Shown one piece after another: positions 26,016-33,699 of a DNA stretch of 33,967 bases. How positions within the stretch are numbered: position 1 is the first letter of the stretch; each line of letters begins with the position of its first letter. Under the pieces are notes generated by a model, which saw only the letters and a list, made by a program, of their open reading frames with translations, ran no database searches and was not told the origin of the DNA. The position numbers and the translations under genes were made by a program. Origin of the DNA: an uncultured Bacteroidales bacterium (lineage in GTDB: Bacteria > Bacteroidota > Bacteroidia > Bacteroidales > UBA3663); assembly GCA_905236195.1 (NCBI GenBank), contig CAJOOX010000039.1, positions 1 to 33,967 of the forward strand. Direction: 5' to 3'.

Positions 26016-26852
26016 ATGATTGAACTGAATGATTTGCGTTACGGATACTACAGGCATCAGCCCGTGCTGCGAGGCATCTCGTTGAGTCTGCCCGAAGGCC
26101 ACATCTACGGTCTGCTCGGCAAGAACGGCGTCGGCAAATCCACCCTGCTCAAGATTCTCTGCGGCTCCCTTATCGGCGAAGGTGAATACACGGTGGCTGG
26201 CTACAATCCCCGCCGGCAGCATCCCGCCATGCTTGAGAAGATACGTCTTGTGCCCGAGGCTGAGGCCATCCTGCCCGTTGCCGTCGAGGATCTCGCGCGT
26301 GTCACGGCACCCTTCTACCCCACTTGGAACCAGAGCATCTTCGAGAGCGCCCTCAACGAGTTCCAGGTGCCCCGCAACAAGCAGCTCACCACCCTCTCGC
26401 TCGGTCAGCAGAAGAAAGCGCTCATCTCTCTCTCGCTCGCCTGCAATACTCCTTATTTATTAATGGATGAACCCACCAACGGTCTCGACATCCCTTCCAA
26501 GAGCATTTTCCGCCGGCTGGTAGCCGGCCTCTGCGACGAGGGCAAGACCGTCATCATCTCCACCCACCAGGTCGATGACATCGACTCTCTCATCGACAGG
26601 ATTGTGATTCTCGAGAACGAAGGCGTCCTCCTCAATGCCTCGATTGACGAGGTGTCCGGGCGGCTCGCTTTCCGCCATGCCGGCGAGGGCGACGAGGTCC
26701 TCTACACCGAGGGTTCTCCTGTGGGACCATGGAGTGTCGTGGTGCGCCGTCCCGACGAACCCGAGACTTCGGTCAATATGAAGATGCTCTTCAATGCCGT
26801 CATCTCCCACAAGGACCGCATCCGCACCCTTTTCTCCCCTCTTGAGGACTGA
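26016..26852 (+). CDS. ABC transporter ATPase, YtrB-like
   Basis: A 278-residue ATP-binding subunit for the permease encoded 12 nt downstream. Walker A is GKNGVGKS (35-42), the ABC signature reads LSLGQQKK (127-134) in place of the usual LSGGQ, and Walker B is LLMDEPTNGLD (148-158). A switch histidine follows in STHQVDD. The sequence type is that of ABC-2 exporters such as B. subtilis YtrB. A C-terminal extension of about 80 residues lies after the ATPase core. First gene of the operon, next to the operator-like dyad. Substrate unknown; cell-envelope antibiotic response is suggested by the operon content. Confidence 0.9.
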   Translation: MIELNDLRYGYYRHQPVLRGISLSLPEGHIYGLLGKNGVGKSTLLKILCGSLIGEGEYTVAGYNPRRQHPAMLEKIRLVPEAEAILPVAVEDLARVTAPFYPTWNQSIFESALNEFQVPRNKQLTTLSLGQQKKALISLSLACNTPYLLMDEPTNGLDIPSKSIFRRLVAGLCDEGKTVIISTHQVDDIDSLIDRIVILENEGVLLNASIDEVSGRLAFRHAGEGDEVLYTEGSPVGPWSVVVRRPDEPETSVNMKMLFNAVISHKDRIRTLFSPLED

Positions 26853-26864
26853 TTTTCAACCAGC

Positions 26865-27758
26865 ATGAATACAAACGCTATGAAACAGAATACTTCCCTT
26901 CAATGGTCCCGTATCAGGAACCTCCTGTGCTACGACTGGGCTGTCGATAAAGGCAAAATCAAATTCACCCTGGCCATCGTCGTCGGCCTCTATGCCGCCC
27001 TCTTCATCATGGCCTACTGGAATCAGACTTCCATGGGTCTCCTTCCCATGACGCCCCAGTCCGGCGAGGCGCTTGTGACCTTCGCCAACGTCAGCGTCAT
27101 GAACTATTTTGAGTATGCCACCATGATTGTGGGCATCCTCACCACTGTCATTCTCCACCGCAAGTTCACCAATCCCCAGACCTCTCTCCAGTATCTGGCA
27201 CTCCCCGGGTCGCGCATCGAGAAATACATCGTCATGCTTGCCGACTTCGCATTCGTCGTCATCGGCATGCAGGTGCTCTATCTCGTCGTCTATGCCGTCT
27301 CCATGCTCATCTGCCAGCTCACCTACCCCGAGTTCTCTTGGTGGATGAATCCCTGGAACAGTCTCAACATGGCCAAGAAACTCATGAGTGTCACCGAGTC
27401 CGGCGAGAATCAGTTTGATGTGATTCACACCTCCGTGATGCGCCTCTTTATTTGGATGACTCCCGTCATTTCTTTCGGCACCTTCGGCCTCTGGTGTGTG
27501 GTCAATATGCTGTTCAAACACAACGGCATCCTCAAGTCCATCGGCGTCTTCCTGCTGGCCTATGTCTTCCTCGTCATTGTCAGCATGATTGTCATGGTCG
27601 GTGTCGTGGCATCCTTCGCCGAGCATCCCGAACTGCACGCCCCCGCCCTCCACGTTCTCGCCACTGTAATCAAAGTCATCCTCTGGCTCCAGATTCCTCT
27701 GGCCCTTCTTTTCCAATGGATTTTCTATCGTCAAATCGCTAACCGTCAGGCCAAATGA
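26865..27758 (+). CDS. ABC-2-like permease
   Basis: A 297-residue integral membrane protein with six predicted helices, at about 33-51, 83-102, 125-147, 192-213, 225-250 and 264-287. It starts MNTNAMKQN; Met6 is a possible alternative start. No motif identifies a substrate. Position directly after the YtrB-like ATPase and a 4-bp ATGA overlap with the next gene mark it as the membrane half of that transporter. B. subtilis has two such permeases (YtrC, YtrD); here there is one full-size permease plus a small four-helix protein. Confidence 0.82.
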   Translation: MNTNAMKQNTSLQWSRIRNLLCYDWAVDKGKIKFTLAIVVGLYAALFIMAYWNQTSMGLLPMTPQSGEALVTFANVSVMNYFEYATMIVGILTTVILHRKFTNPQTSLQYLALPGSRIEKYIVMLADFAFVVIGMQVLYLVVYAVSMLICQLTYPEFSWWMNPWNSLNMAKKLMSVTESGENQFDVIHTSVMRLFIWMTPVISFGTFGLWCVVNMLFKHNGILKSIGVFLLAYVFLVIVSMIVMVGVVASFAEHPELHAPALHVLATVIKVILWLQIPLALLFQWIFYRQIANRQAK

Positions 27759-28093
27759 AATATCTTGATGCGATAGGTTACGTCCTCCTCGTGGCTGGCA
27801 TCCTCTGCATGCTTCTCTGGCCTGCAGGCGGTCCGTGGATATTCTCTGTCGGTGCGGCCATGGTGGCCATCGACCACCTTACCCAGGCCTACAAGGGCAA
27901 CAACCTGCGCCTGCGCCGCATGAGCCGTATCCGCGCCATCTGTGGCATCTGCTACGTTATCGCCGCGTTCTATGTCTTCCGCGGTGAGGGACGCTACTGG
28001 CTCCCCGTCACCATCGTGGGGGCCGTCCTCGAACTCTACTCTCAATACGTAATAACAAAAGAAAACCGCAAAGACAATGGAATTTCAGAATAA
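27755..28093 (+). CDS. small four-helix membrane protein
   Basis: A 112-residue protein with four hydrophobic segments: residues 6-22, 27-40, about 61-75 and 83-99. A basic loop (LRLRRMSRIR) lies between helices 2 and 3. It was not recognised as a named family. It overlaps the permease by 4 bp (ATGA) and the GntR gene by 17 bp, so it is clearly part of the operon and probably a small accessory subunit of the transporter. The Bacteroidota may conserve it only in this context. Confidence 0.75.
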   Translation: MKYLDAIGYVLLVAGILCMLLWPAGGPWIFSVGAAMVAIDHLTQAYKGNNLRLRRMSRIRAICGICYVIAAFYVFRGEGRYWLPVTIVGAVLELYSQYVITKENRKDNGISE

Positions 28094-28469
28094 CAACCCC
28101 ATCTTCCTCCAGATTGTCGACTGGATCTGTGACAAGGTGCTGAAGGGGGAACTCCAGATCGGACAGCAGCTCCCCTCCGTACGCGATCTGGCCGTCCAGC
28201 TGGAGGTCAATCCCAACACGGTGCAGCGTTCCATCGAACGTCTCATCGCCCAGGACATTGTCGTAACCCAGCGAGGAAAGGGCAACTACCTCACTGCCGA
28301 TGCGTTTTCACGCATCGAGGACTTCCGCCGACAGCGACTCCTCGACGAAGCCCTGCCCAAACTCGCCGACGAGATGATGCTCCTCGGTGTCAAACCCGCC
28401 GACGTGGCCGATGCCCTCGGCAATATCATCAGCCGGCGTCAACAAGCCATAACTGCTCCTGCTCAATGA
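28077..28469 (+). CDS. GntR-family regulator, YtrA subfamily
   Basis: A 130-residue DNA-binding protein. The winged helix-turn-helix (about 10-73) has the GntR signature: PIFLQIVDWI, GQQLPSVRDLA, then VNPNTVQRSIERL and GKGNYL. The remaining about 55 residues are only two helices. That short effector-free dimerisation tail is typical of the YtrA subfamily. It overlaps its upstream neighbour by 17 bp and the downstream ATPase gene by 4 bp (ATGA), so it is made in step with both transporters. It probably represses its own operon through the dyad at 25984-26010. YtrA relatives control ABC exporters induced by cell-wall antibiotics. Confidence 0.9.
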   Translation: MEFQNNNPIFLQIVDWICDKVLKGELQIGQQLPSVRDLAVQLEVNPNTVQRSIERLIAQDIVVTQRGKGNYLTADAFSRIEDFRRQRLLDEALPKLADEMMLLGVKPADVADALGNIISRRQQAITAPAQ

Positions 28470-29143
28470 TCGACCTGGTTAACATCAACAAGACCTATCC
28501 CTCGGCTACGCCGCTCCACGTCCTCAAGGGCATCAACCTCCACATCGGAGAGGGCGAACTCGTCAGCATCATGGGGGCTTCAGGATCCGGCAAATCGACC
28601 CTGCTCAACATCCTGGGCATTCTCGACAACTACGACACCGGCGAGTATCACCTCAACGGAACCCTCATACGCAACCTCAGCGAGACACGTGCGGCCGAAC
28701 TCCGCAACCGCCTCATCGGATTCGTTTTCCAGAGCTTTAACCTCATCGGCTTCAAGAATGCGATGGAGAATGTAGCTCTTCCCCTCTACTATCAGGGGGT
28801 CTCCCGACGCCGTCGCAACGAACTCGCCCTCGAATACCTCCGCATGATGGGACTCGGCGACTGGGCCGACCACTACCCCTCCGAGATGTCCGGCGGTCAG
28901 AAACAGCGCGTCGCCATCGCCCGGGCTCTCATCGCCCGGCCCAAGATTATCCTCGCCGACGAACCCACCGGTGCCCTCGATTCCCACACCACCCAGGAGG
29001 TCATGGACATCCTGCGCCGTGTCAACCGCGAACAGAACATGACCGTCATCATCGTAACCCACGAGGCCGACATCGCCGCCCAGACCGACCGCCGGATCCA
29101 CATCCACGACGGCCGTATCGAGTCCGGAGCTTTCAGGGGATAA
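28466..29143 (+). CDS. ABC transporter ATPase, LolD/MacB/YtrE-like
   Basis: A 225-residue ATPase of the LolD/MacB branch, which works with FtsX-type permeases as a mechanotransmitter rather than a classical pump. Walker A is GASGSGKS (37-44), the Q-loop FVFQSFNLI (86-94), the signature MSGGQKQR (141-148) and Walker B ILADEPTGALD (162-172). The switch histidine is in VTHEADIA. It serves one or both of the FtsX permeases encoded downstream, since no other LolD-type ATPase is present. A run of nine C follows the stop codon. Assignment to the family is secure; the substrate is unknown. Confidence 0.93.
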   Translation: MIDLVNINKTYPSATPLHVLKGINLHIGEGELVSIMGASGSGKSTLLNILGILDNYDTGEYHLNGTLIRNLSETRAAELRNRLIGFVFQSFNLIGFKNAMENVALPLYYQGVSRRRRNELALEYLRMMGLGDWADHYPSEMSGGQKQRVAIARALIARPKIILADEPTGALDSHTTQEVMDILRRVNREQNMTVIIVTHEADIAAQTDRRIHIHDGRIESGAFRG

Positions 29144-29150
29144 GCCCCCC

Positions 29151-29186
29151 CCCATCAACCCCATTAAACCCATAAAACCCATAAAA
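29151..29186 (+). repeat. 9-bp tandem repeat, four units (spacer A)
   Basis: Four contiguous nonamers (CCCATCAAC, CCCATTAAA, CCCATAAAA, CCCATAAAA) fill most of the 54-base gap between the LolD-like gene and the next gene. The array is preceded by nine C (29145-29153). The same unit returns at 29951 and 33650. Confidence 0.85.
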
Positions 29187-29197
29187 AAATTAAAAAT

Positions 29198-29950
29198 ATG
29201 TACAACTTCACAGTTTCCGAGGTGCTCGACCAGGCTTGGGCCCTCACCAAAAAGCACGGCCTTCTTCTGGCCCTCATTCTTCTCGTCATCAGCCTCGTAG
29301 AAGGCGCTTTCACCTCCGTCAACCCCGCTGATTACACTGAGTTCGTTTCTAAGTATCAGAGCGGCAATCCCGATCCCCAGGCCATCATGCAGGACTACTC
29401 TGCCCTGCTTTCCCAGTCGGCCTTCTCGGGAGGTTCTCTGCTCGGTATGCTCCTCTCCCTTGTTCTCACTTGCGCCCTCACGGCCATCATGCTCTCCCTC
29501 GCCAAGGGCAAGACTTCCGAGATTAGCATCGAACCCTGCAAAATGCCCGTCATGACTTATGTCAAGTACATTGCATGGCAGCTCCTCTACGGCATCATCG
29601 TCTGCCTCGGCATCTGCCTCTGCATCATCCCCGGCCTTTGGTTGGGCGCACGTCTCAGCACGGTTTCCTACTACCTCATCGACAATCCCGAAATCGGATT
29701 CGGTGAAGCCATCAGCCGTGGTTGGAACAGCACCAGCGGACATGTCATGGGTCTCATCGGCCTCGGCATTCTGTGCTTCTTCATCGTTATTGCCGGTCTC
29801 CTGCTCTGCTGTGTCGGCATCTATTTCACCGAGGTCATTGCCCACTTCGCCATCATCATCGTTTATCTCGTCCTCTCCGGCTTCTACAACCGTCCCGCCG
29901 ACGAGTCCTCCGATGTCGTTGAGACCATCGAAGTGGAAGAGATTAAATAA
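29198..29950 (+). CDS. polytopic membrane protein of unknown function
   Basis: A 250-residue inner-membrane protein with five or six hydrophobic segments, near 18-36, 77-98, 120-148 (long, perhaps two helices), 183-206 and 209-226. The C-terminal tail is acidic (DESSDVVETIEVEEIK). The overall look recalls DUF975-like membrane proteins; I cannot name it further. It is inserted between the LolD-like ATPase and its FtsX permeases, an unusual place. Repeat arrays on both sides suggest it is a later insertion or a module that can move independently. The standard ytr and mac operons lack such a gene. Confidence 0.75.
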   Translation: MYNFTVSEVLDQAWALTKKHGLLLALILLVISLVEGAFTSVNPADYTEFVSKYQSGNPDPQAIMQDYSALLSQSAFSGGSLLGMLLSLVLTCALTAIMLSLAKGKTSEISIEPCKMPVMTYVKYIAWQLLYGIIVCLGICLCIIPGLWLGARLSTVSYYLIDNPEIGFGEAISRGWNSTSGHVMGLIGLGILCFFIVIAGLLLCCVGIYFTEVIAHFAIIIVYLVLSGFYNRPADESSDVVETIEVEEIK

Positions 29951-29977
29951 CCCATAAAGCCCATAAAACCCATCCGC
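29951..29977 (+). repeat. 9-bp tandem repeat, three units (spacer B)
   Basis: The array CCCATAAAG, CCCATAAAA, CCCATCCGC begins on the base after the membrane-protein stop codon and ends six bases before the next ATG. It belongs to the same repeat family as the arrays at 29151 and 33650. Confidence 0.8.
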
Positions 29978-29983
29978 CCCGTC

Positions 29984-31228
29984 ATGCTCTTTGACATCCT
30001 CGGAGAAATCTACATCTCCATGTCCCGCAACAAACTGAGGATAGCTCTCACAGGATTCTCCATCGCATGGGGCATCTTCATGCTCATCGTGCTCCTCGGT
30101 GCCGGCAACGGGTTGTTGAACGGCATGATGTCCAATTTCGGTTCCGACGCCCAGAACTTCATGCGACTCTATCCCGGCACCACCGACACGGAGTGGCATG
30201 GATGGGCCAAGGGACGCAGAATACAGTTCGACGACCGCACCGCTGAATTCCTGCAGCAGACCTTTCCCGACCACATCGGGGCCGTCACTCCCAAGGTGTA
30301 CGACTCCAAGGTCATTGCCTGTGGCAACGAATACGTCTCCAGTGATGTCAATGGTGTGGCCGCCGGCTTGTTGGATAATGGCGAACGCATTGTCGCCGGA
30401 CGCCGTATCAACAGCAGCGACATCTCCGGTCGCCGCAAGGTCATCCTCCTCAAGGACCAATCCCTGCCCTCCCTTTTCCCCGGCTGCGAACCCGAGCAGG
30501 TCCTCGGGCGCTGGGTCAATGTCGCGGGCATCCCTTTCCAGGTGGTGGGCATCTATCATCCCCGTGGCGGCGACAGCGGTCACAAAAGCTACATTCCCCT
30601 CTCCACTTCCATCGCGCTCTTCTCGCCCGACGGTCATTACGACCGCCTCGAACTCGAACTGCACAGACTCCATTCCAAAGAGGAGAACGAAGCCTTCAAC
30701 AAGGAGGTGCGTGCTGCCCTCGCCCGCCTCTACGACTACAACCCCGAAGACCACGCCGTCTGGATATGGAACAACCACGAGAACTATCTCCAGACACGTA
30801 GCATCTTCACTGCCATTCAGTCGTTCATCTGGATCATAGGCCTCGCAACACTCATCGCCGGTATTGCAGGCATCTCCAACATCATGATGATTACGGTACG
30901 CGAACGTACCCGCGAAATCGGAATACGCAAGGCGCTCGGTGCCTCCCCCCGTTCCATCCTCTGGCTCGTCCTCCTCGAGGCCGTCTTCATCACCATGCTT
31001 TTCGGCTACATCGGAATGTTCCTCGGCATCGCCCTCACCCAGGGCATCGATGCCCTCATGGCCCCTTCCGACGACAAGCAGTTCACGATGTTCCTCCACC
31101 CCACTGTGGGCCTCGGCATCGTCATGGCTGCCAACCTCGTCATGATTATCGCCGGCATCATCGCAGGATATATCCCTGCCAAACGTGCCGTAAGTATTAA
31201 ACCCGTTGAAGCCCTCGCCGCACAATGA
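29984..31228 (+). CDS. FtsX/MacB-type ABC permease 1
   Basis: A 414-residue permease with the MacB plan: one helix at about 21-45, a periplasmic core domain to about 280, then three helices of the FtsX domain. The conserved cytoplasmic coupling segment RERTREIGIRKALGAS follows helix 2, and AKRAVSIKPVEAL ends the protein. It partners the LolD-like ATPase and probably the adaptor and outer membrane channel encoded below. It overlaps the second permease gene by 4 bp (ATGA), so equal amounts of both are expected and a heterodimer is likely. No ATPase domain is fused, unlike MacB of E. coli. Confidence 0.9.
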   Translation: MLFDILGEIYISMSRNKLRIALTGFSIAWGIFMLIVLLGAGNGLLNGMMSNFGSDAQNFMRLYPGTTDTEWHGWAKGRRIQFDDRTAEFLQQTFPDHIGAVTPKVYDSKVIACGNEYVSSDVNGVAAGLLDNGERIVAGRRINSSDISGRRKVILLKDQSLPSLFPGCEPEQVLGRWVNVAGIPFQVVGIYHPRGGDSGHKSYIPLSTSIALFSPDGHYDRLELELHRLHSKEENEAFNKEVRAALARLYDYNPEDHAVWIWNNHENYLQTRSIFTAIQSFIWIIGLATLIAGIAGISNIMMITVRERTREIGIRKALGASPRSILWLVLLEAVFITMLFGYIGMFLGIALTQGIDALMAPSDDKQFTMFLHPTVGLGIVMAANLVMIIAGIIAGYIPAKRAVSIKPVEALAAQ

Positions 31229-32487
31229 TTGATCTCGATTTCTTTGCCGAGATATGGGAGACCATACGACGCAACCGCAGCCGATCCATCCTCACCGCCT
31301 TCGGCGTCTTCTGGGGTCTCCTCATGCTCATCATCCTCGTCGGGGTGGGAACGGGACTCAACAACGGTCTCATCAAGGGGCTCCAGGGTGTCCCGGCCAG
31401 CTCCCTTTACTTCGGAACTGACCATACTTCCCTGCCCTACAAGGGGTTCCAGAAGGGACGCCGTTTCAATATCGACAATGACGATGTCGATGCCCTCCGC
31501 CGCGAATTCAGCGATGTAGCAGAATATATCTCACCCATCAACTTCGTGGGGAGCAACAAATTCTCGGTGGGCGACCGTGCCGGCGACTATCAACTCGTGG
31601 GCATCACCCCAGACTACTTCCACACCATGCCCCTTGCCCTCGACATGGGTCGCACGCTCAATGTCAACGACATCCGCGAACGGCGTAAGGTATGTGTCAT
31701 CGGACGGCGCATGTACGACGAACTCTTCCCCGGCGAACCCGACATCGCGGGACAGCTCATCAAGGCCGGTTCCGTCTATTATCAGGTCGTGGGGGTAATC
31801 CACCGCCTCAGCGACAACATCAACATCGGGTTCAATGCCGACGAGACGCTCATGATGCCCATCACCACCGCCCAGCTCAACTACGGACAGGGCAACACCG
31901 TCCATTTCATGTCCCTATCCCTCCGTGACGGCTATTCCATGGCCGGACACCAGGACCGCATCATCGGACTCCTCAAACAGCGCCACATCGTCCATCCCGA
32001 CGACCCCACGGCATTCTGGTCGTTCAATGTCGAGGAGATTATCGGACAGTTCTCCATGCTCTTCGGCGGTGTCAACATCCTCATCTGGATTGTAGGCATC
32101 GGTTCCCTCCTCGCCGGTCTCATCGGCATCTCCAACATCATGCTCGTTACCGTGCGCGAACGCACCCAGGAAATCGGCATCCGGCGTGCCCTCGGTGCCC
32201 GTCCGTCCACCATCACCCGCCAGATTCTCTCCGAGACCCTCCTGCTCACCTTCGCCGCCGGCATCGGCGGGCTCCTCATCGGGGTTTGGATTATCTCTGC
32301 CGTCGGTTCCTTCATGGCCAGCCAGCCGCCTTCCGCCGAACCCTCCCTCATGGGTCCGCCCCAGATCCCCTTCTCCGTCGCCGTTGCCGCCTTCATCATC
32401 CTCATCCTCGGCGGACTCCTTGCCGGATGGCTCCCCGCACGCCGCGCCATGCGAATCAAAGCCATCGACGCCCTCCGCGAAGAATAA
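31225..32487 (+). CDS. FtsX/MacB-type ABC permease 2
   Basis: A 420-residue paralogue of the preceding permease with the same plan: helix at about 20-43, periplasmic MacB core, then the FtsX domain with RERTQEIGIRRALGAR and a terminal ARRAMRIKAIDALREE. The two share the start of the protein (ETIRRNRSRSILTAFGVFWG here, MSRNKLRIALTGFSIAWG there), so they arose by duplication. Together they would form the membrane dimer energised by the single LolD-like ATPase. The spacer to the adaptor gene is 43 nt and AT-rich. Confidence 0.9.
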   Translation: MIDLDFFAEIWETIRRNRSRSILTAFGVFWGLLMLIILVGVGTGLNNGLIKGLQGVPASSLYFGTDHTSLPYKGFQKGRRFNIDNDDVDALRREFSDVAEYISPINFVGSNKFSVGDRAGDYQLVGITPDYFHTMPLALDMGRTLNVNDIRERRKVCVIGRRMYDELFPGEPDIAGQLIKAGSVYYQVVGVIHRLSDNINIGFNADETLMMPITTAQLNYGQGNTVHFMSLSLRDGYSMAGHQDRIIGLLKQRHIVHPDDPTAFWSFNVEEIIGQFSMLFGGVNILIWIVGIGSLLAGLIGISNIMLVTVRERTQEIGIRRALGARPSTITRQILSETLLLTFAAGIGGLLIGVWIISAVGSFMASQPPSAEPSLMGPPQIPFSVAVAAFIILILGGLLAGWLPARRAMRIKAIDALREE

Positions 32488-32530
32488 AGAAACTTAGATT
32501 TCGAAATATTGCCCCTATTTAAACAAAAAT

Positions 32531-33637
32531 ATGAAAAAATCACTCCGTATCCTCGGCATCATCCTTGCCGCCGTCATCATCATCGGCACCTTCTGGTTCC
32601 TCTGGCGCCAGTCCCAGCCCAAAGAGGTCTCCTTCGAAATCCTGTTGCCCGAACGGCGCACCCTCTACCGCAAGACTGTGGCCACCGGCAAAGTCGAACC
32701 CCGCGACGAGGTCAACGTCAAACCCCAGATCCAGGGCATCATCTCCGAAATCTACGTCCACCCGGGAGACCGCATTCTCGCCGGCGAACCCATCGCTCGC
32801 ATCAAGGTCATCCCCGAGATGGCGTCCCTCAACAACCACCAGTCGCAGGTGCGAACGGCTCAGCTCACCCTCGAGGAAACCGAACGCGAGCATGCCCGCA
32901 TCGAGAACCTCTACAGCCGCAAGGTCGTTTCCCGCGAGGAATATGAGAAGTCCCTCAACAACCTCCTGAAGGTGCGCGAACAGGCGCAGGCTGCCCAGGA
33001 CCAGCTCGACATCGCCGTCAGCGGAATCTCCAAACGTTCCGGCAAGGTCAACACCACCCTCGTTACCTCAACCGTCAACGGAACCGTACTCGATGTCCCC
33101 GTCAAGATTGGTACCGCTGTCATTTCCACCAGTTCCTTCTCCGATGGTACCACCGTGGCCATCGTGGCTGATATGAGCGACATCATCTTCCGCGGCAACA
33201 TCGACGAGACCGAGGTCGGACGTCTCCGCTCTGGCATGGGCATCAATCTCACCATCGGCGCCCTCCAGAACATCGTCCTCCCCGCCCGTCTCGAGTACAT
33301 CTCCCCCAAGGGCTCGGAATCCAACGGAGCCGTTCTCTTCGAGATCAAAGCCGCCGCAACCATCCCCGACACTCTCCTCATCCGTGCCGGATATAGTGCC
33401 AACGCCGAGATTATCCTCGACAGCCGCGACAGTGTACTTTCCATCCCCGAGAGCGCTGTCGAGTTCATGGCCGACTCCGCCTTCGTATATAAACTCACCT
33501 CCGACCCCGACGACAGGCCTCAGACATTCTCCCGTCAGCCCATAACTATCGGCCTCAGCGACGGCATCTACGTTCAGGTCACCGACGGCATCAGTCCCGC
33601 CGACCGTCTCCGTGGCAATGAGCAACGCCCCCGATAA
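32531..33637 (+). CDS. MacA/HlyD-type periplasmic adaptor
   Basis: A 368-residue membrane fusion protein that links an inner-membrane transporter to an outer membrane channel. An N-terminal anchor helix (7-26) leads into a lipoyl-like half with VKPQIQGIISEI and VHPGDRILAGEPI (62-88). A helical hairpin of about 100-165 is rich in Glu, Arg, Gln and Ala, and the second lipoyl half follows (VNGTVLDVPVKIGTAV). Beta-barrel and membrane-proximal domains complete the chain. No Cys lipobox is present. The neighbouring FtsX permeases and TolC-type gene make a MacA-MacB-TolC-like tripartite system likely. Confidence 0.91.
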   Translation: MKKSLRILGIILAAVIIIGTFWFLWRQSQPKEVSFEILLPERRTLYRKTVATGKVEPRDEVNVKPQIQGIISEIYVHPGDRILAGEPIARIKVIPEMASLNNHQSQVRTAQLTLEETEREHARIENLYSRKVVSREEYEKSLNNLLKVREQAQAAQDQLDIAVSGISKRSGKVNTTLVTSTVNGTVLDVPVKIGTAVISTSSFSDGTTVAIVADMSDIIFRGNIDETEVGRLRSGMGINLTIGALQNIVLPARLEYISPKGSESNGAVLFEIKAAATIPDTLLIRAGYSANAEIILDSRDSVLSIPESAVEFMADSAFVYKLTSDPDDRPQTFSRQPITIGLSDGIYVQVTDGISPADRLRGNEQRPR

Positions 33638-33649
33638 TTAATCCCAAAG

Positions 33650-33694
33650 GCCATCAGACCCATTAAGCCCATTAAGCCCATCAACCCCATCCAC
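33650..33694 (+). repeat. 9-bp tandem repeat, five units (spacer C)
   Basis: Five contiguous nonamers (GCCATCAGA, CCCATTAAG twice, CCCATCAAC, CCCATCCAC) fill the gap between the adaptor and the TolC-type gene, ending 5 bases before ATG 33700. The unit is the same as in spacers A and B of this operon. Confidence 0.85.
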
Positions 33695-33699
33695 AGTCT

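Noticed and set aside
29145..29153. Nine-C homopolymer as a phase-variation switch
   Set aside because: It lies between genes, after a stop codon and 45 bases before the next start, so slippage would not change any reading frame.
28580..31225. An 881-codon antisense open frame across three operon genes
   Set aside because: It runs through three well-supported genes and a repeat spacer (giving GLM repeats), is highly acidic and has no family features; a codon-bias shadow.
29151..33694. Nonamer arrays as a CRISPR-like or mobile element
   Set aside because: Units are contiguous without spacers, very short, and there are no cas genes, terminal repeats or transposase nearby.
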